64,000 bases of DNA. Origin: Siphonodentalium dalli. Its lineage: Eukaryota; Mollusca; Scaphopoda; Gadilida; Siphonodentaliidae. The stretch's first letter is position 1. Every line of letters begins with the position of its first letter. The translations under genes and the position numbers were made by a program. The stretch covers positions 143,981,954 through 144,045,953 of the forward strand of contig CP136064.1 in the NCBI GenBank assembly GCA_032622095.1. Reading direction: 5' to 3'. This document shows, piece by piece, positions 11,344 through 22,379 of this stretch. Under the pieces are notes generated by a model. It saw only the letters and a list, made by a program, of their open reading frames with translations. It did no database searches and was not told where the DNA came from.

Positions 11344-12320
11344 TTTTTAGCTCAACTTGCCAAAGTAAAATGTAAGCTATTGCCATGGGATGGCGTTTGT
11401 CTGAGCGTGTATCCGTCCATCTGTCAACAATTTCCCTACAGGTCACAGCTCTCATCCGATCATCACCAACTTGATAAGGATCTTTGGAGTGACCTCTACA
11501 TGGGAGCCATGAATGTTTCCCGAAATTCGTTTAAAACAGCCATTTTGGATTTCAAATTTGAATTCATCGGCACACCTTTTAGTCGGTATTTATTGGAAAA
11601 ATGTTTTGAAAATTTACAGCCATGTTTAGGGTCACCTCTGGGTGGTGGCTATCAAAATTGAATGAATTTTTATGAAAAACATAGCTGCTGGCAGCCATCT
11701 TAGATTTTACTCTTTGCATGACTAAATTCTTTGGTGCCCTACAGTAGGCTAGAGATCACATCCATAATCCATTCGTCACCAAAATTCATATGAACCACTA
11801 GATAAAGAGTCATTAAATTTAGTTGAAAAACATGGCCACCAGTGGCCATTTTGGATTTTATTCTTTGCATAATCCTTCGCCATTTCCTACAGGCCACATC
11901 CCTCATTGTCACTAGATGGGAGCCATCAAATTTTTTTAAAACAAACATACGGCCATCTTGGATTTCACAAATTAATTCATCGGCACACCCTGCAGCGGAC
12001 GTTTATTGGAGAAACGTTCAAAAAATTTACAGGCATTTCACGATCACTTCTGGATGGCAGCTCTTGAATTTGAACAATATTCAAAGAACTGCCGGCAGTC
12101 ATCTTGGATTTTACTCTTTGCATCACTAAATACATTGTCATGCCCTTGACTGACAACATTATTTTTTTTCTCATTGATCCCAAACTTCATAAGGTGCTTC
12201 GGGTTGACCTCTGGTGAACGCTACTTAAAAATAACAACTTTCGCATTCCTTATATCTCCATTGGCTGTAATGTATGAATTATCACCTCTCCAGGTTGAGC
12301 TAAAGTGTCATTGACACTTT
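11344..12320. repeat. M1-family repeat with hairpin ends
   Basis: It starts at 'tttttagctcaacttgcc', with a partner 'gtaagctattgccatggga' forming an imperfect hairpin, and ends 'ggttgagctaaagtgtcatt' followed by 'gacactt', a palindrome AAAGTGTCATTGACACTTT (12302-12320). Inside are about four tandem blocks with 'gatcttcatgaaatt'-type and 'acatggccaccagtggccat' blocks. The copy at 15421-16095 shares both ends, so these define the element. Confidence 0.65.
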
Positions 12321-12419
12321 CATTATTAAAGATACATAATACGATTCAATGGTCCCCATATCATCCAGTACAACAACAATGGAATTTCACAAAAAGCTGA
12401 TTTGGTTATCCAAATTAGT

Positions 12420-13530
12420 ATATCCCCATTTGCGTAGGTCCCATAAATGGGCGGGAAAAAAAAATTTGAAGGGAGGAATGGGTGTATGTATATCTCAATT
12501 GAGACATATTTTAAACGAAAATTGATACAATAATCGATAAAAGTGGCTTGTTCTATCAAAAATATGCGCCAAGGTTGATAAACATTTGCTGTGTATACCT
12601 TACTTGTATTTAAATTTGTGCAGCACTTTTGTTTTGCTCAGTTTTAAATGGGCGAATTTAAAATGGACACAAATATTTTTTGTAAATATCTTGGATCTGA
12701 TGACAGTTTAAGTGGATTAATCATTCCCGAAGATACATGTATATCTTAAACACCATCAAGACAGATTTACATAGTGTAAAACATAACTGCGTCATCAATT
12801 TGTTGTGAAGATGTGTGTTTATATGCTCAAAATAATTATTCGGACACTGAAATAGTTATAGACATCATTGAAATGAACAAGAAAGAAGTAAAACCACAAC
12901 CGTGTATATGCTACTTGTCTGCAGGTTGTGTTGACATAACTAATTCAGGCTATTTGGTCAGGGAAGGTGTCACTCCATGGTTGTAGGTCGTGCTTTCGCG
13001 AACCATCAGTCTGGATCATGTGTACTTCTTAACAATCACATGTATTTGAACATCATCAATGTTACCATGTTTTGTCACTTCACATATGGGTAATTGTGTT
13101 GATGTTGGTTGCTTGTATGAAACTATTGGCATACATGCAGACCTATATTTGTCCATTCAGTCTAACATTGAGTAATGTGTGTAATACATCAACATAGCCA
13201 TTTTGTCTGCCATGTGGTTTGATGTAAACTCAGGATTCCTTCTAGTTTCTGCTCAGTTTTAAATTTGCACATCGATGGGTGTGCAAAAATTAGTACTGCA
13301 CGAAATTTAAATACGAGTAAGGTAGGCATATATTTCACTGTATGCCCATAGCGAATGTTTATCATCATATTGGTCTGCACCAGTGACATCGGAGGATATT
13401 ATTGATAGAACAAGCCACTATTATCATGTCGTTATTCATTTTAAATCAGTCTCAATTGACTGTTCCCCTTGAAATCTCTCTTTTTCGCCATTTTAGGGCA
13501 CCTCTGCAAATGGGGACCTATTGCAAATAG
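12420..13530. mobile_element. Long-TIR foldback element, about 1.1 kb
   Basis: The left arm (12420-12700) and right arm (about 13240-13530) are inverted relatives. Paired landmarks: TCCCCATTTGCGTAGGT against ACCTCTGCAAATGGGGA, GTGGCTTGTTCTATCAA (12543) against TTGATAGAACAAGCCAC (13402), and CTTACTTGTATTTAAAT against ATTTAAATACGAGTAAG. Arms of about 280 bp with about 500 bp between fit a foldback or long-TIR MITE. No transposase ORF; target duplication not resolved. Confidence 0.6.
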
Positions 13531-13940
13531 TCACAATGTATGGTAGTGTTATTAGGTGTTAATATTGATATGATATTGTCACTTGCCATAGTATATATAA
13601 GTTTTATCATGCCTCGACTTGTAACTTCACAATCTTTGGAAACTCTGTCTCTTTGATGCTGTAATATATAAGCAATGGGGCACAAATTCCCAAATTATGA
13701 AACTATGAAGAACTTTAGGATATCGGACGTTTTCCTAAAACCAGTTCAAACTTCTCAAAATAAAATTTATATTTTGCTTACAAACAAGACAAATGTTAAA
13801 ACATTGCCAATGGGCAATTCGCAGTAAGAACATATTATATTATTTGATTACTGATGTGGAAGCTATAATTATTTCAAGCTGCGTGATACATACTGTTCAT
13901 GCATCATTTTCATATGTGTAAACATATTTTATTTTAAAAA
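13531..13940. other. No supported feature
   Basis: AT-rich sequence without a recognisable repeat or gene. Confidence 0.35.
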
Positions 13941-13943
13941 AGT

Positions 13944-14180
13944 GGGGTATACTGTTTTGCACCTGTCTAGCCGTCCGTCAGACGTGCGTACGTACGTCTG
14001 ATGTCTTTTCATATCATAACTTGAACAGTAGCTTGGATCTCAATGAAATTTGGTAGGACATTAAATTGAGGGCTCCTTTCGTCTGTTATAGTAAGCATCA
14101 CAAAAACAAAATCTCCAATGTCATTTTTCCCCTCATAGTTCAAATGCATCGCCCGTGGCATCACGTGACCAGAACATTGA
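13944..14180 (-). repeat. Inverted fragment of the 32-kb tandem family
   Basis: 'gtggggtatactgttttgca' is the reverse complement of the sequence ending the 32.3-33.4 kb repeat, and 'cataacttgaacagtagctt' with 'tcaatgaaatttggtagg' are the complement of its recurring block. It is therefore an inverted, truncated copy. A near-palindrome CAGACGTGCGTACGTACGTC (starting about 13979) sits at its edge. Confidence 0.6.
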
Positions 14181-14204
14181 AATCGATTGATAATTCACAG
14201 CTGA

Positions 14205-14768
14205 TACTCTAGACCAAGTCTTCTCGGTCCACAACATCGGATATCGGTTGGGATGATGCTGTTTTAGGACTAAGTCCCCTCCTGTTACTCTTCTATAATG
14301 GACTTTCTTTCAAAATATGTACTATATTTACATGTGAAGCCCAGACATTCACATGAACCCCTGAATGTGATAAATAATCTTGATAGAAAAGGTAAAGTGA
14401 TGATATGATCGTTTCATGTATTGTTTAAATACATTTTCTGATAGCGAGACAAATCAAAATTCTCTGGAAAACAAAGCTTTGTTTACTTATCAATTTTGTT
14501 GCTCTGACATTTAATGGACCTCTGATATAATTATGCATGTTTGATACTTTTGTATCATCATGCTTGGGAAAGGCTGCCATCTATGTTCATATACACAAAG
14601 CATCCATTTGACCTCATCTGAAGACATATAAGCAAGATAACTCCCACACACAATTATGGATGTAAAGTTTGTTGTAGAAGAGTAATGGGAGGGGACTCTT
14701 CCAAAACAGCATCAACCCAACAGATGTCCCAAGCTGTTGTGGACTGAGAAGACTTGGTCTAGTGAAAC
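14205..14768. mobile_element. TIR element, about 560 bp
   Basis: The left arm 'tagaccaagtcttctcggtc' (about 14209) pairs with 'gactgagaagacttggtcta' (about 14743), and 'gatgatgctgttttaggact' pairs with 'ccaaaacagcatcaacccaa'; 'cccctcctgttactcttcta' pairs with 'tagaagagtaatgggagggg'. Arms are about 95 bp. No ORF; MITE-like. Weaker symmetry continues outward to about 14180 and 14790. Confidence 0.65.
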
Positions 14769-14847
14769 TCAAGCTATTATTGGACCGATTTGGTTCTGTG
14801 TGGGTTAAAAATACTCAGCAGATTTTATGAAAATAAATTCTTTCCGC

Positions 14848-15420
14848 TTTTTAGCTCACCTGAAACGAAGTTTCCGGTGGAGCTATAATCATCAATCCTT
14901 GTCCGTCCGTCCATCAAGAATCATCTTCTCCTCCAGAACCGTAAGACATAATGGGTTCATATTTGGTGTGGATGTTCCCTATGTGAATCACATTCAGGTT
15001 TGTTCAAATGAGGTCACCCGTTCAAATAGTTGCGAAGCTAGGACCATAACTCTTTTCCACCATAGTAATTTTTAAAATGACTACTTCTCAAATTTCATTG
15101 GGGCGAATGGGTTCATATTTGGTACAATTGGTCCTTGGGGGACTGTGATTCAGATTAGTTCAAATGAGGTCACTGGGTCAAATGTTGACGGAGCCAGGGA
15201 CATAACTCAAAAAACAAAACAAATTTTAATTCAGTTTTTTTGGAATTTTCACCTTGCTCAATTTAACAAACAGAATTTTTTTTTAAACATGTTATAAAAT
15301 TTGAAAATGGTGACACCATTATAACATCTGCAGAGTTATGAAACTTTAATCTTTAATGAAATTATATTCGGTATGGATGGGCCTTGGGTGACCGGGTTCA
15401 GATTTGTTCAAATAGGGTCA
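14848..15420. repeat. M2-family repeat with hairpin head
   Basis: Begins 'ttttagctcacctgaaacg', and the head folds back through 'aagtttccggtggagctata' (AGCTCACC against GGTGGAGCT). 'gtccgtccgtccatc' and then 120-bp blocks with 'gggttcatatttgg' follow. It abuts M1 directly at 15421. Confidence 0.65.
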
Positions 15421-16095
15421 TTTTTAGCTCAACTTACTTTGTAAGTTTGAGCTATTGCCATGAGTTGGCATCCGTCGTCTGTGTGTCTGTCAACAATTTC
15501 CTTTGGCGCGGGCTACAGGTCGTACCTTTGGTCTGATCTTTATGAAATTTGTCATGAATGTTGACATTGACATGTAGATGGGAACGAGTCATTTTGGGGT
15601 CATTCGGCCAAAAACATGGCCGCTGGTGGCCATCTTGAATTTCAAAATTAAATCCATTGGCGCGGTCTACAGGTAGTCCTGTTCGTCTGATCATCATGAA
15701 ATTTGTCATGGATGTTAATATTGACATGTAGATGGGAACGAGTCATTTTGGGGTCGTTCTGTCAAACAACATGGCCGCCAGCAGCCATTTTGGATTTTAC
15801 TCTTCGCATGACTGAATCCTTGGGCGTGGGCTGCAGATCGTAGCTTTAGTCGGATCTTCATGAAATTTGTCATAGATGTCAACAATGACATGTAGACGGG
15901 AACGAGTTATTTTGGGGCCATTTGGCCAAAAAACATGGCCGCTGGTGGCCATCTTTGATTTTACTCTTTGCATGACTAAATCCTTTGGCACAGCTAGGTT
16001 AGACATTTCAATTATCACCTTTCCTATTCCTCCATTTACTGTCAACCATTAAAATATTCCCCTACCTAAGTTGAGCTACAGTGTCACTGACACTT
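15421..16095. repeat. M1-family repeat, second full copy
   Basis: Hairpin head 'tttttagctcaacttacttt' pairs with 'gtaagtttgagctatt'; tail 'aagttgagctacagtgtcac' ends in the GTGTCACTGACACTT palindrome. Inside are three blocks of about 175 bp with 'catgaaatttgtcat', 'gacatgtagatgggaacgag' and 'catggccgctggtggccat'. The two ends and block order match 11344-12320. Confidence 0.7.
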
Positions 16096-16101
16096 ATATT
16101 A

Positions 16102-16660
16102 TGTTTACCCATACCATAGTATGGTAAACATAGTGTCGTTGTCCAGATTGACCACTCGTCGTTAGTCCGTCGTCTGTTTGTAGACACTTTACGCATGGTG
16201 CGATAACTGAAATATTTTCTATCTGATCAGAACCAAATTTTGTATATGAATTTCTCAGCACCAAATACAGATCAAGTTCGAATATGGGTTTGATCCAATT
16301 TTTTTAATGGAATTTTAGCCCTTTTTCGACTTAGAATTCATGCATGCTGCCACAACTCAAAAAACATTTATCTGACCGTCACCAAATCTGGTATGCGAGT
16401 TTCTTAGCCCAAAATACATATCAAGTTTGAATATGGGTTTGATCCGATATTTTTTAATGGAGTTATGGCCCTTTGACATAGAATTCATGCATGCTTCGAT
16501 AAATCAACCATTTTTCAAACTGATAGAAACCAAATTTTGTATGTGAGTTTCTCAACTCAAAATACAGATCAAGTTCGAATATGGGTTTGATCCGATATTA
16601 TTTAATGGCGGGCATTATGACCCTTTGATTATTTTATTCATCTCTAAAATATATCAAAGA
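16102..16660. repeat. M4-family repeat with CCATACCATAGTATGG hairpin head
   Basis: Starts with an inverted repeat TGTTTACC..ATACCATAGTATGGTAAACA (16102-16131, written here with a gap), then 'agtgtcgttgtccagattga', and three blocks with 'accaaattttgtat', 'caagttcgaatatgggtttg' and 'gagttatggccct'. The second copy is at 18966. Confidence 0.65.
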
Positions 16661-16785
16661 TACACAGTTTGCACTGTCCAAGTAGAATCTAATAAATCAG
16701 GTTTACAATGCCATGAAGTTGTCTTCTCACGTTGAGCAACAGAGATAGTATCAAGTGACAATGACTCTCTCTTGCATTGAGTTAA

Positions 16786-18135
16786 TGGACCTATCCGTAG
16801 GTACCGCCCCAATTTCAATTACAGCCAATGAGCCGATAGCTTAAACCCGGAAGCGACATAGGACTGCCTAGTGATATGAATTGCACCACAAGCCAGTCCC
16901 TAACTACAGTTGTAAGCTATAGGGAATTTACGAACACGGGAGCAAAATATGTCTTAAAAAGCTACAATGGTGTTGATATGTGCATGTGGAACATATCCGA
17001 TTGACGAACGATATTTATACATGTTTTAGTTCGGTTTCCTATAAAAAAAAAAGTAACTATGACATCTCTTTAGGCTGGATTAAACAATGCCACCGACCAC
17101 ACTCGGATCCTAGTGTTATTTAGATTTCAATATTTATATATAACAGATTTCAGACTAAAACGTGGAAATAGTAGTCCCGATCGGTGATGCGTTATGAATA
17201 TTTATTGTGCCGCGAGTATGTGTTTTATGTGATGTGTTTTTCGTTATAAATGTATACATTTGTTGCTGTTATAACATCGTGGTAATATTGAGTTCGACTG
17301 TCTGCTATTCGCACTAACCTGTAGGAGCTCGTGCGAACGTCGATCTTACTGAATCCATTTGAGAATCTAAAGCTTCCTCCGACAATGTACGTGTAAATGA
17401 GAATCAACAGATGTTTTCCAAGAGAATTACACGCAACCTTCACCGAACAAGTTCACTTTGTGCCATTTGTTGCCTCGACATGGCAACATGCAACAGACTC
17501 CATGATAGTCGGCATTTTCTTTAATGTACATTATTTACGGGAAAATAGGATGTGCAATTTTAAAAGGCCATTATTTGATAATCCTTTGCATCCGGCCTGA
17601 TGGCACCAGGGTTCATTCAGGACGCTCGTGTATGGTAATCTGATATCGTTATATTTATTTCGACAAAAGAGGGATTATAGATTAATTACCACATGTACAC
17701 CTACGTTTGGTTTATTGCATCAAGGTGTGAACCATTAGCATAGCTTCGATAGTAAATTAGCTATTTGATATTGAAGTTTCATAATGGCTTCATTTACACC
17801 GTTTGATTCAACGTATGCCTAAACATCTATCTTTGTTGTTTATCGGAAGTGACCTAACAATCACACCTGTTTTTTTTTTTTAAACTGGTTCTATTTTTGT
17901 TTATATCTAATGACAGTCACTTTTTCATGTTGCATATATACACACAAAGGTATCTTGAAAATCGTGATATTCAGAAGGGACCTATATTATCGTGTTACAT
18001 GGCGTTTAACAACACAGTCCTTTCTCATCGGAAGCTATTTTAGCACTGAAGAGATAGCGGAATTGAGATGGCTTGTGGTGCGTAGTAACAGTAACCATGT
18101 AGTCTACAGGTGGGCGGGACGTACGGATAGGTCCA
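16786..18135. mobile_element. TTAA-flanked TIR element, about 1.35 kb
   Basis: Left end TGGACCTATCCGTAGGTACC and right end (complement) TGGACCTATCCGTACGTCCC are bounded on both sides by TTAA (16782-16785, 18136-18139). Similarity of the inverted ends continues about 120 bp, including 'caccacaagcc' on the left and 'ggcttgtggtg' on the right. TTAA duplications are characteristic of piggyBac-type elements. No transposase is recognisable; the frames at 17225-17443, 17397-17600 and 17910-18146 have no known domain. Non-autonomous element; the superfamily is inferred from TTAA only. Confidence 0.65.
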
Positions 18136-18254
18136 TTAACTGCTAGCAGATGTGTTGGCCATATGATGAGATATCATAGATGGAATGTTTATGCTTTTAT
18201 ATTTTATATGCATGGTTATTTAAATTTCATCTTAACCCTTTACCCAGCAGAACG

Positions 18255-18517
18255 GCCCTGTGCCAATGCATTCTCTTATATATGCGAATCGACAGAATGC
18301 ATTGGCTTAACACATATTAAAAATGATAAAATTGTCAAAGAATGTAGAAAAATATTATAAAAAATGTTACAAAATGTAAGAAAAAATTAAACAAAATTTA
18401 AAGAATGTAAGAAAAAATGGTAAAAAAGATTTTTTTTAGGCCAATGCATTCTCTTATATATATGCGAGGCGACCTATGGTCAACTCGCATATATAAGAGA
18501 ATGCATTGGCACAGGGC
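18255..18517. repeat. Inverted-repeat element with exact 33-bp arms
   Basis: The 33 bases at 18255-18287 (GCCCTGTGCCAATGCATTCT and 13 more) recur exactly as reverse complement at 18485-18517. A third, direct partial copy (18441-18467) lies only 17 nt from the right arm, so 18441-18510 forms a compact stem of about 26 bp. The spacer contains degenerate 'aatgtaagaaaaaatt' repeats. Confidence 0.75.
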
Positions 18518-18965
18518 ATAACTGTAACCATCACAATGTGGTCAATGAACCGGTTCCAATGATATCCATATTTGTATGGTTTTATTGAGACGGACCGAAG
18601 ATATTTTAGGATGTTGAAGCTTTATTTGGGCGTTTTTGGCCGGTTTGTTGGTTAAAGGGTTAAAGGCATAATCTGGTTTTATGGTTTAATAGCATTACTA
18701 TTGGAGGTTAATAATGTGATTGTGTTTAGTAGATTTGTTGGTTGCATGGGAAGACAACTTGAGAGCTCTGTATCAGTCTATGAGAACAAAATAATTATTC
18801 AAAACACTTTTAGAACTGTAGGTCTAGTTTGTTTTATTTATATATTAATGGAAAGCTTTTTCGACATTGATTTCAATTGATTACAAATGTGAATAGAAAT
18901 ATTAAAGAGGCACAACAGGTTTGAACTTTGATACATTTTTCTTGTACTCTGCATGAGATAAAACT

Positions 18966-19500
18966 TTTTATGTGTACCTATACCATAGTATGGTACACAT
19001 AGTGTCAATGTCCGGATTGACAACTCGTTGTTCATCCATCCATCTGTACATCCATCTGTCTGTCCGTCCGTAGACACTTTATGCATAATGCGATAACTCT
19101 AACATTTTCTATTTGATCAGAACCAAATTTTGTATACAGGTTTCTCAGCCCAAAATACAGTTCTAGTTCGAATATGGGTTTGAATCGAGTTTTTTTTTTT
19201 TTACAGGTTTGGCTGGTTATGGCCCTTTTTTACTTATAATTTACACATGCTGCCATAACTCAAAAACAATTTCATCTGATTGACACCAAATTTGGTATGT
19301 GAGATTATCAAGTTCGAATTTGGGTTTGATCCGATTTATTTTAAAGGAGTTATGACCCCTTTTTTTTTGTTAAAAATTTTAATTAAATTTTTTTTTTTAG
19401 ATTGAATTTCCTTGCTCAATTTAACACGCAAAAAATATTAAAAAACTTTTATATTAAATAATTAAAAAAATATTTAATTAAAAAAAAAAAATTCATTGAC
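18966..19500. repeat. M4-family repeat, second copy, decayed
   Basis: Hairpin head TGTGTACC..TACCATAGTATGGTACACA, then 'gtgtcaatgtccggattga', 'aaccaaattttgta' and 'gttatggcccttttttac'. Ends in A/T runs at 19370-19490. Confidence 0.6.
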
Positions 19501-20840
19501 ACTAATTTGTTTTAGTTGTATACCATTAATTAGGTGTGATGTCCTTTTTTGAAGATATGAAGATTTTATTGCAATAGTTGCATGTAATATAATGATAGCA
19601 ATAAATTGCCATGTGAACATCCAATATCCAGAGTATATGAGAGTACCTTTAATAGATGTCATTCCAAGCGAAATCTGTTATTAATTGAGTGGTGACATAT
19701 GTTACAAAGCTCTAGGGGGTGGTTGTATGCAGGTAAAGACAAACAACCTGCTGGCTGGATAATTGTTTATCCTATCTGTCAAATTTATTAATGGCTAAAC
19801 CATTGGATCTCACAGTGAGAGGTCATTGTGTGAATAGGGACAGAGTTATGAGATTTAAATCAACTCCTCCCCCACCCCAAATACTTTAACCCCTTCTTAA
19901 GACAAATTATTTAAGCTTTTGTTTTTAAGTTTAAGTACTGATATATGTATTACTGTGATCATATCTTAGACCAATTATCAGTTATAGCTAATCGCTATCG
20001 CTAAGGTATGGGTTAAACATCTGTCGATCGTGATTGGCCTCTCGTTAGGAAAAGAGGTCCCCAGAGAGTGAATACGTTGTGCTATTCCACCTTGGGGAAT
20101 AGTGTCATTAAATTCACCTTTTGTGGACCTCATTCTGCAGAGGTCAGACACTCTAAATACAGACTTGGCTGTCCCAATATTATTTTGTTAACCACCACTC
20201 ATCCAGGTGAAATCATACCCTATTGGATAGTGGGGGTATATTTATATTACTAGATGAAGGGATCTCATAGATGGGGATTCACATTTGTTCTAATAGGGGC
20301 AGAGATAAGAGATTTAACTCTCCTCTATCCTGTTTGGTACTGGTATAATAATATTGATTTCTAGGAAGCCTGGGTGGGGGCAATGTTGGAGGCAACGGGG
20401 AAGGAGTGTAGAGCGGTGGAGTTTTGACCCCCTATTTGATCAAAATTTAAACAGTTGAAAATTTCATGCCTGGTATAACATTAGTTGTAGATTAGATGTT
20501 CACATAAAAAATAGGTTAGAATTGTTCTCATAGTTTGGTTTGTTTTTCCCTCATGTATGTTTTTAAACCAACAGTCCATATGTTCCTACTTCAGGTTAAA
20601 CTGTTGGACCAAATTGGCCACAAATTTTAACTTTATTTGGTTTGTAATTTTCAAACGTTTGAGAGCTTGAAGTACTGGTACCAGTTGTAAAATTCAATCT
20701 AAGAGGGATGTGCAAAATGATTTTTGTGAACTTAGTACTGTGGTATGGTTGTTTTCTTTAAAAGGTAAGAGATTGGAGATTTGTCAGTGGTGTGCAATTA
20801 GAAATTTCATTTGATGAGCCTTGCTCATCTGAGAATCTCC
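19500..20840. other. Mixed repeat remnants, no gene
   Basis: Contains a third copy of the GAGGTCCCCAGAG hairpin (20044-20150) and M2-like fragments ('gatctcatagatggggattc', 'ggggcagagataagag'). Otherwise no supported feature. Confidence 0.4.
20044..20150. repeat. GAGGTCCCCAGAG hairpin, third copy
   Basis: 'gaggtccccagagagtgaat' pairs with 'attcaccttttgtggacctc' around 'gtgctattccaccttgggga'. Ends in 'gcagaggtcagaca', as in the 7.3-kb pair. Confidence 0.6.
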
Positions 20841-20990
20841 AGCTATGTCCCTGTTTAGAACTACTTGTCTTAAGTGATATTGTCACGTGCTGACCCTTGT
20901 AGTCTTCAGAGTCTCAGTCTTCTCAGTCTTTAAAGTCTGGTAGGCGACCCACAGTCATTGACTGTCTTGTTTATGGGAATAAACAATAAA
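20840..20990. repeat. M2 tail module
   Basis: 'agtctcagtcttctcagtct', 'cattgactgtcttgttt', then 'aataaa'. The same tail follows M2 at 8.7 kb and 31.85 kb. Confidence 0.6.
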
Positions 20991-21010
20991 AAAGCTATAT
21001 AAATAAAGTA

Positions 21011-21160
21011 ATGAATGCAGTGGGTTTATGCGTGTGTGTTATTGAGAGATACTGCACATAGGTTGTTGTGACACATTTAGTGTCAACCGCTTTACACAAT
21101 GTCCCCAAACGACCACAGCGCCGTGTCCCCCAATAACACACGCACACCCACTACATTCAT
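21011..21160. repeat. Hairpin element, 150 bp
   Basis: Arms of about 34 bp: left 'gcgtgtgtgttattg' (21030-21044) and right 'caataacacacgc' (21131-21143), continuing outwards with 'atgaatgcagtggg' against 'cccactacattcat'. The centre holds a second small pair, 'gtgacac' and 'gtgtcaac'. MITE-like. Confidence 0.6.
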
Positions 21161-22370
21161 TTCTTAAATACAATATTTTGTGCAACTCTCATTTTATCTT
21201 TGAAGCTCCATACTTTAATATATACATGTATGTACTACTATAGAGCACATATTAGATATTGTTGTTATGGACTTTTCCCGAAATTGAATAAATAGTTTGA
21301 CAGTATTTCTCTTTCTCTCTCTCTCCATTGTCCTGGATATATGGCCTCTGAAAACAAGTTGGGGAGAAGACCTTCCAACATTTCATGGATGCATGAGATG
21401 AAAATAATATTGCCTCTATCGATGAGATGAAACGACATTTTTATATCTTATCCTTTTAAGATATACCAACATGTATAACCAGTGTTATAAATGAAATAAC
21501 CATTGCAAGATGTTTATCAATTACAGATACAGTGCATGCGGTTCTGCATTACATTCAGTCAATAATGAATATATTTACAGGCATGTGGGCAATTGCATCT
21601 TTCAATAAGTCATTTCTAAAGTGTTTCCATTTGTATTATCCCCCAGCTGTGTCACTAAATTACCCGCTTTTATAGAGCCTATAGACAAGAATTCTACTGT
21701 CAATATTTGGAGATATTTCATCCCAATATCTATAAATTCAAATCAATGTTAGTCAGCAATCTTGAAGCAGTGAAGAAACCACACCTGATGTTACCCACAG
21801 ATTACAATATTTTAGTCGCGCACTTCCATTTCAAATCAAAGTGGTTTGTTCAAAAAGATTCCCTACAGTATCTCCTCTGATGGGCCAACAGAAGCTTGAA
21901 GTTTGCAAAGAATCTTTCCATTTTTTAAACAGTTTAGTTTAAATATTCATCTGATGCCCTGTAGTACTTGTGGAGTTTCAATGTATTGAAGGAACAATAA
22001 TTTAGATATGTGCCTTGAATGGCAAGCATTTGTATCAATTGTGTGTTGAAAGACAAGCCTGTGTTAGGATCTCCAATAATTGGATAGATGTCTGCATACA
22101 GTAATATATTTGAAGCTTTGAAGTACATTTATGACAAATTTGTGGGATACCTTTACTAAATGGTAGATCAATGATGCACTTCACAATAAGGTGATATGGA
22201 GGTGATTCTAAAATATGAAAATGGAGCCATCAGACAGTGATCAAGTACCTGCTTGGTGAGGAAACTTGCACTAGAGGAGGGGTGCTGTCAGCGCGGGACC
22301 TAATCATTCCACCATACAAAAAATAAGTCCATCATATCTCTATCAATTACTAGATAGGGTACCTGGCATT
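21161..22370. other. No supported gene or repeat
   Basis: AT-rich, unique-looking sequence with no domain-bearing frame and no strong inverted repeat that I can see. A short CT-rich run is at 21300-21325. Confidence 0.35.
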
Positions 22371-22379
22371 GCTCAGGTA

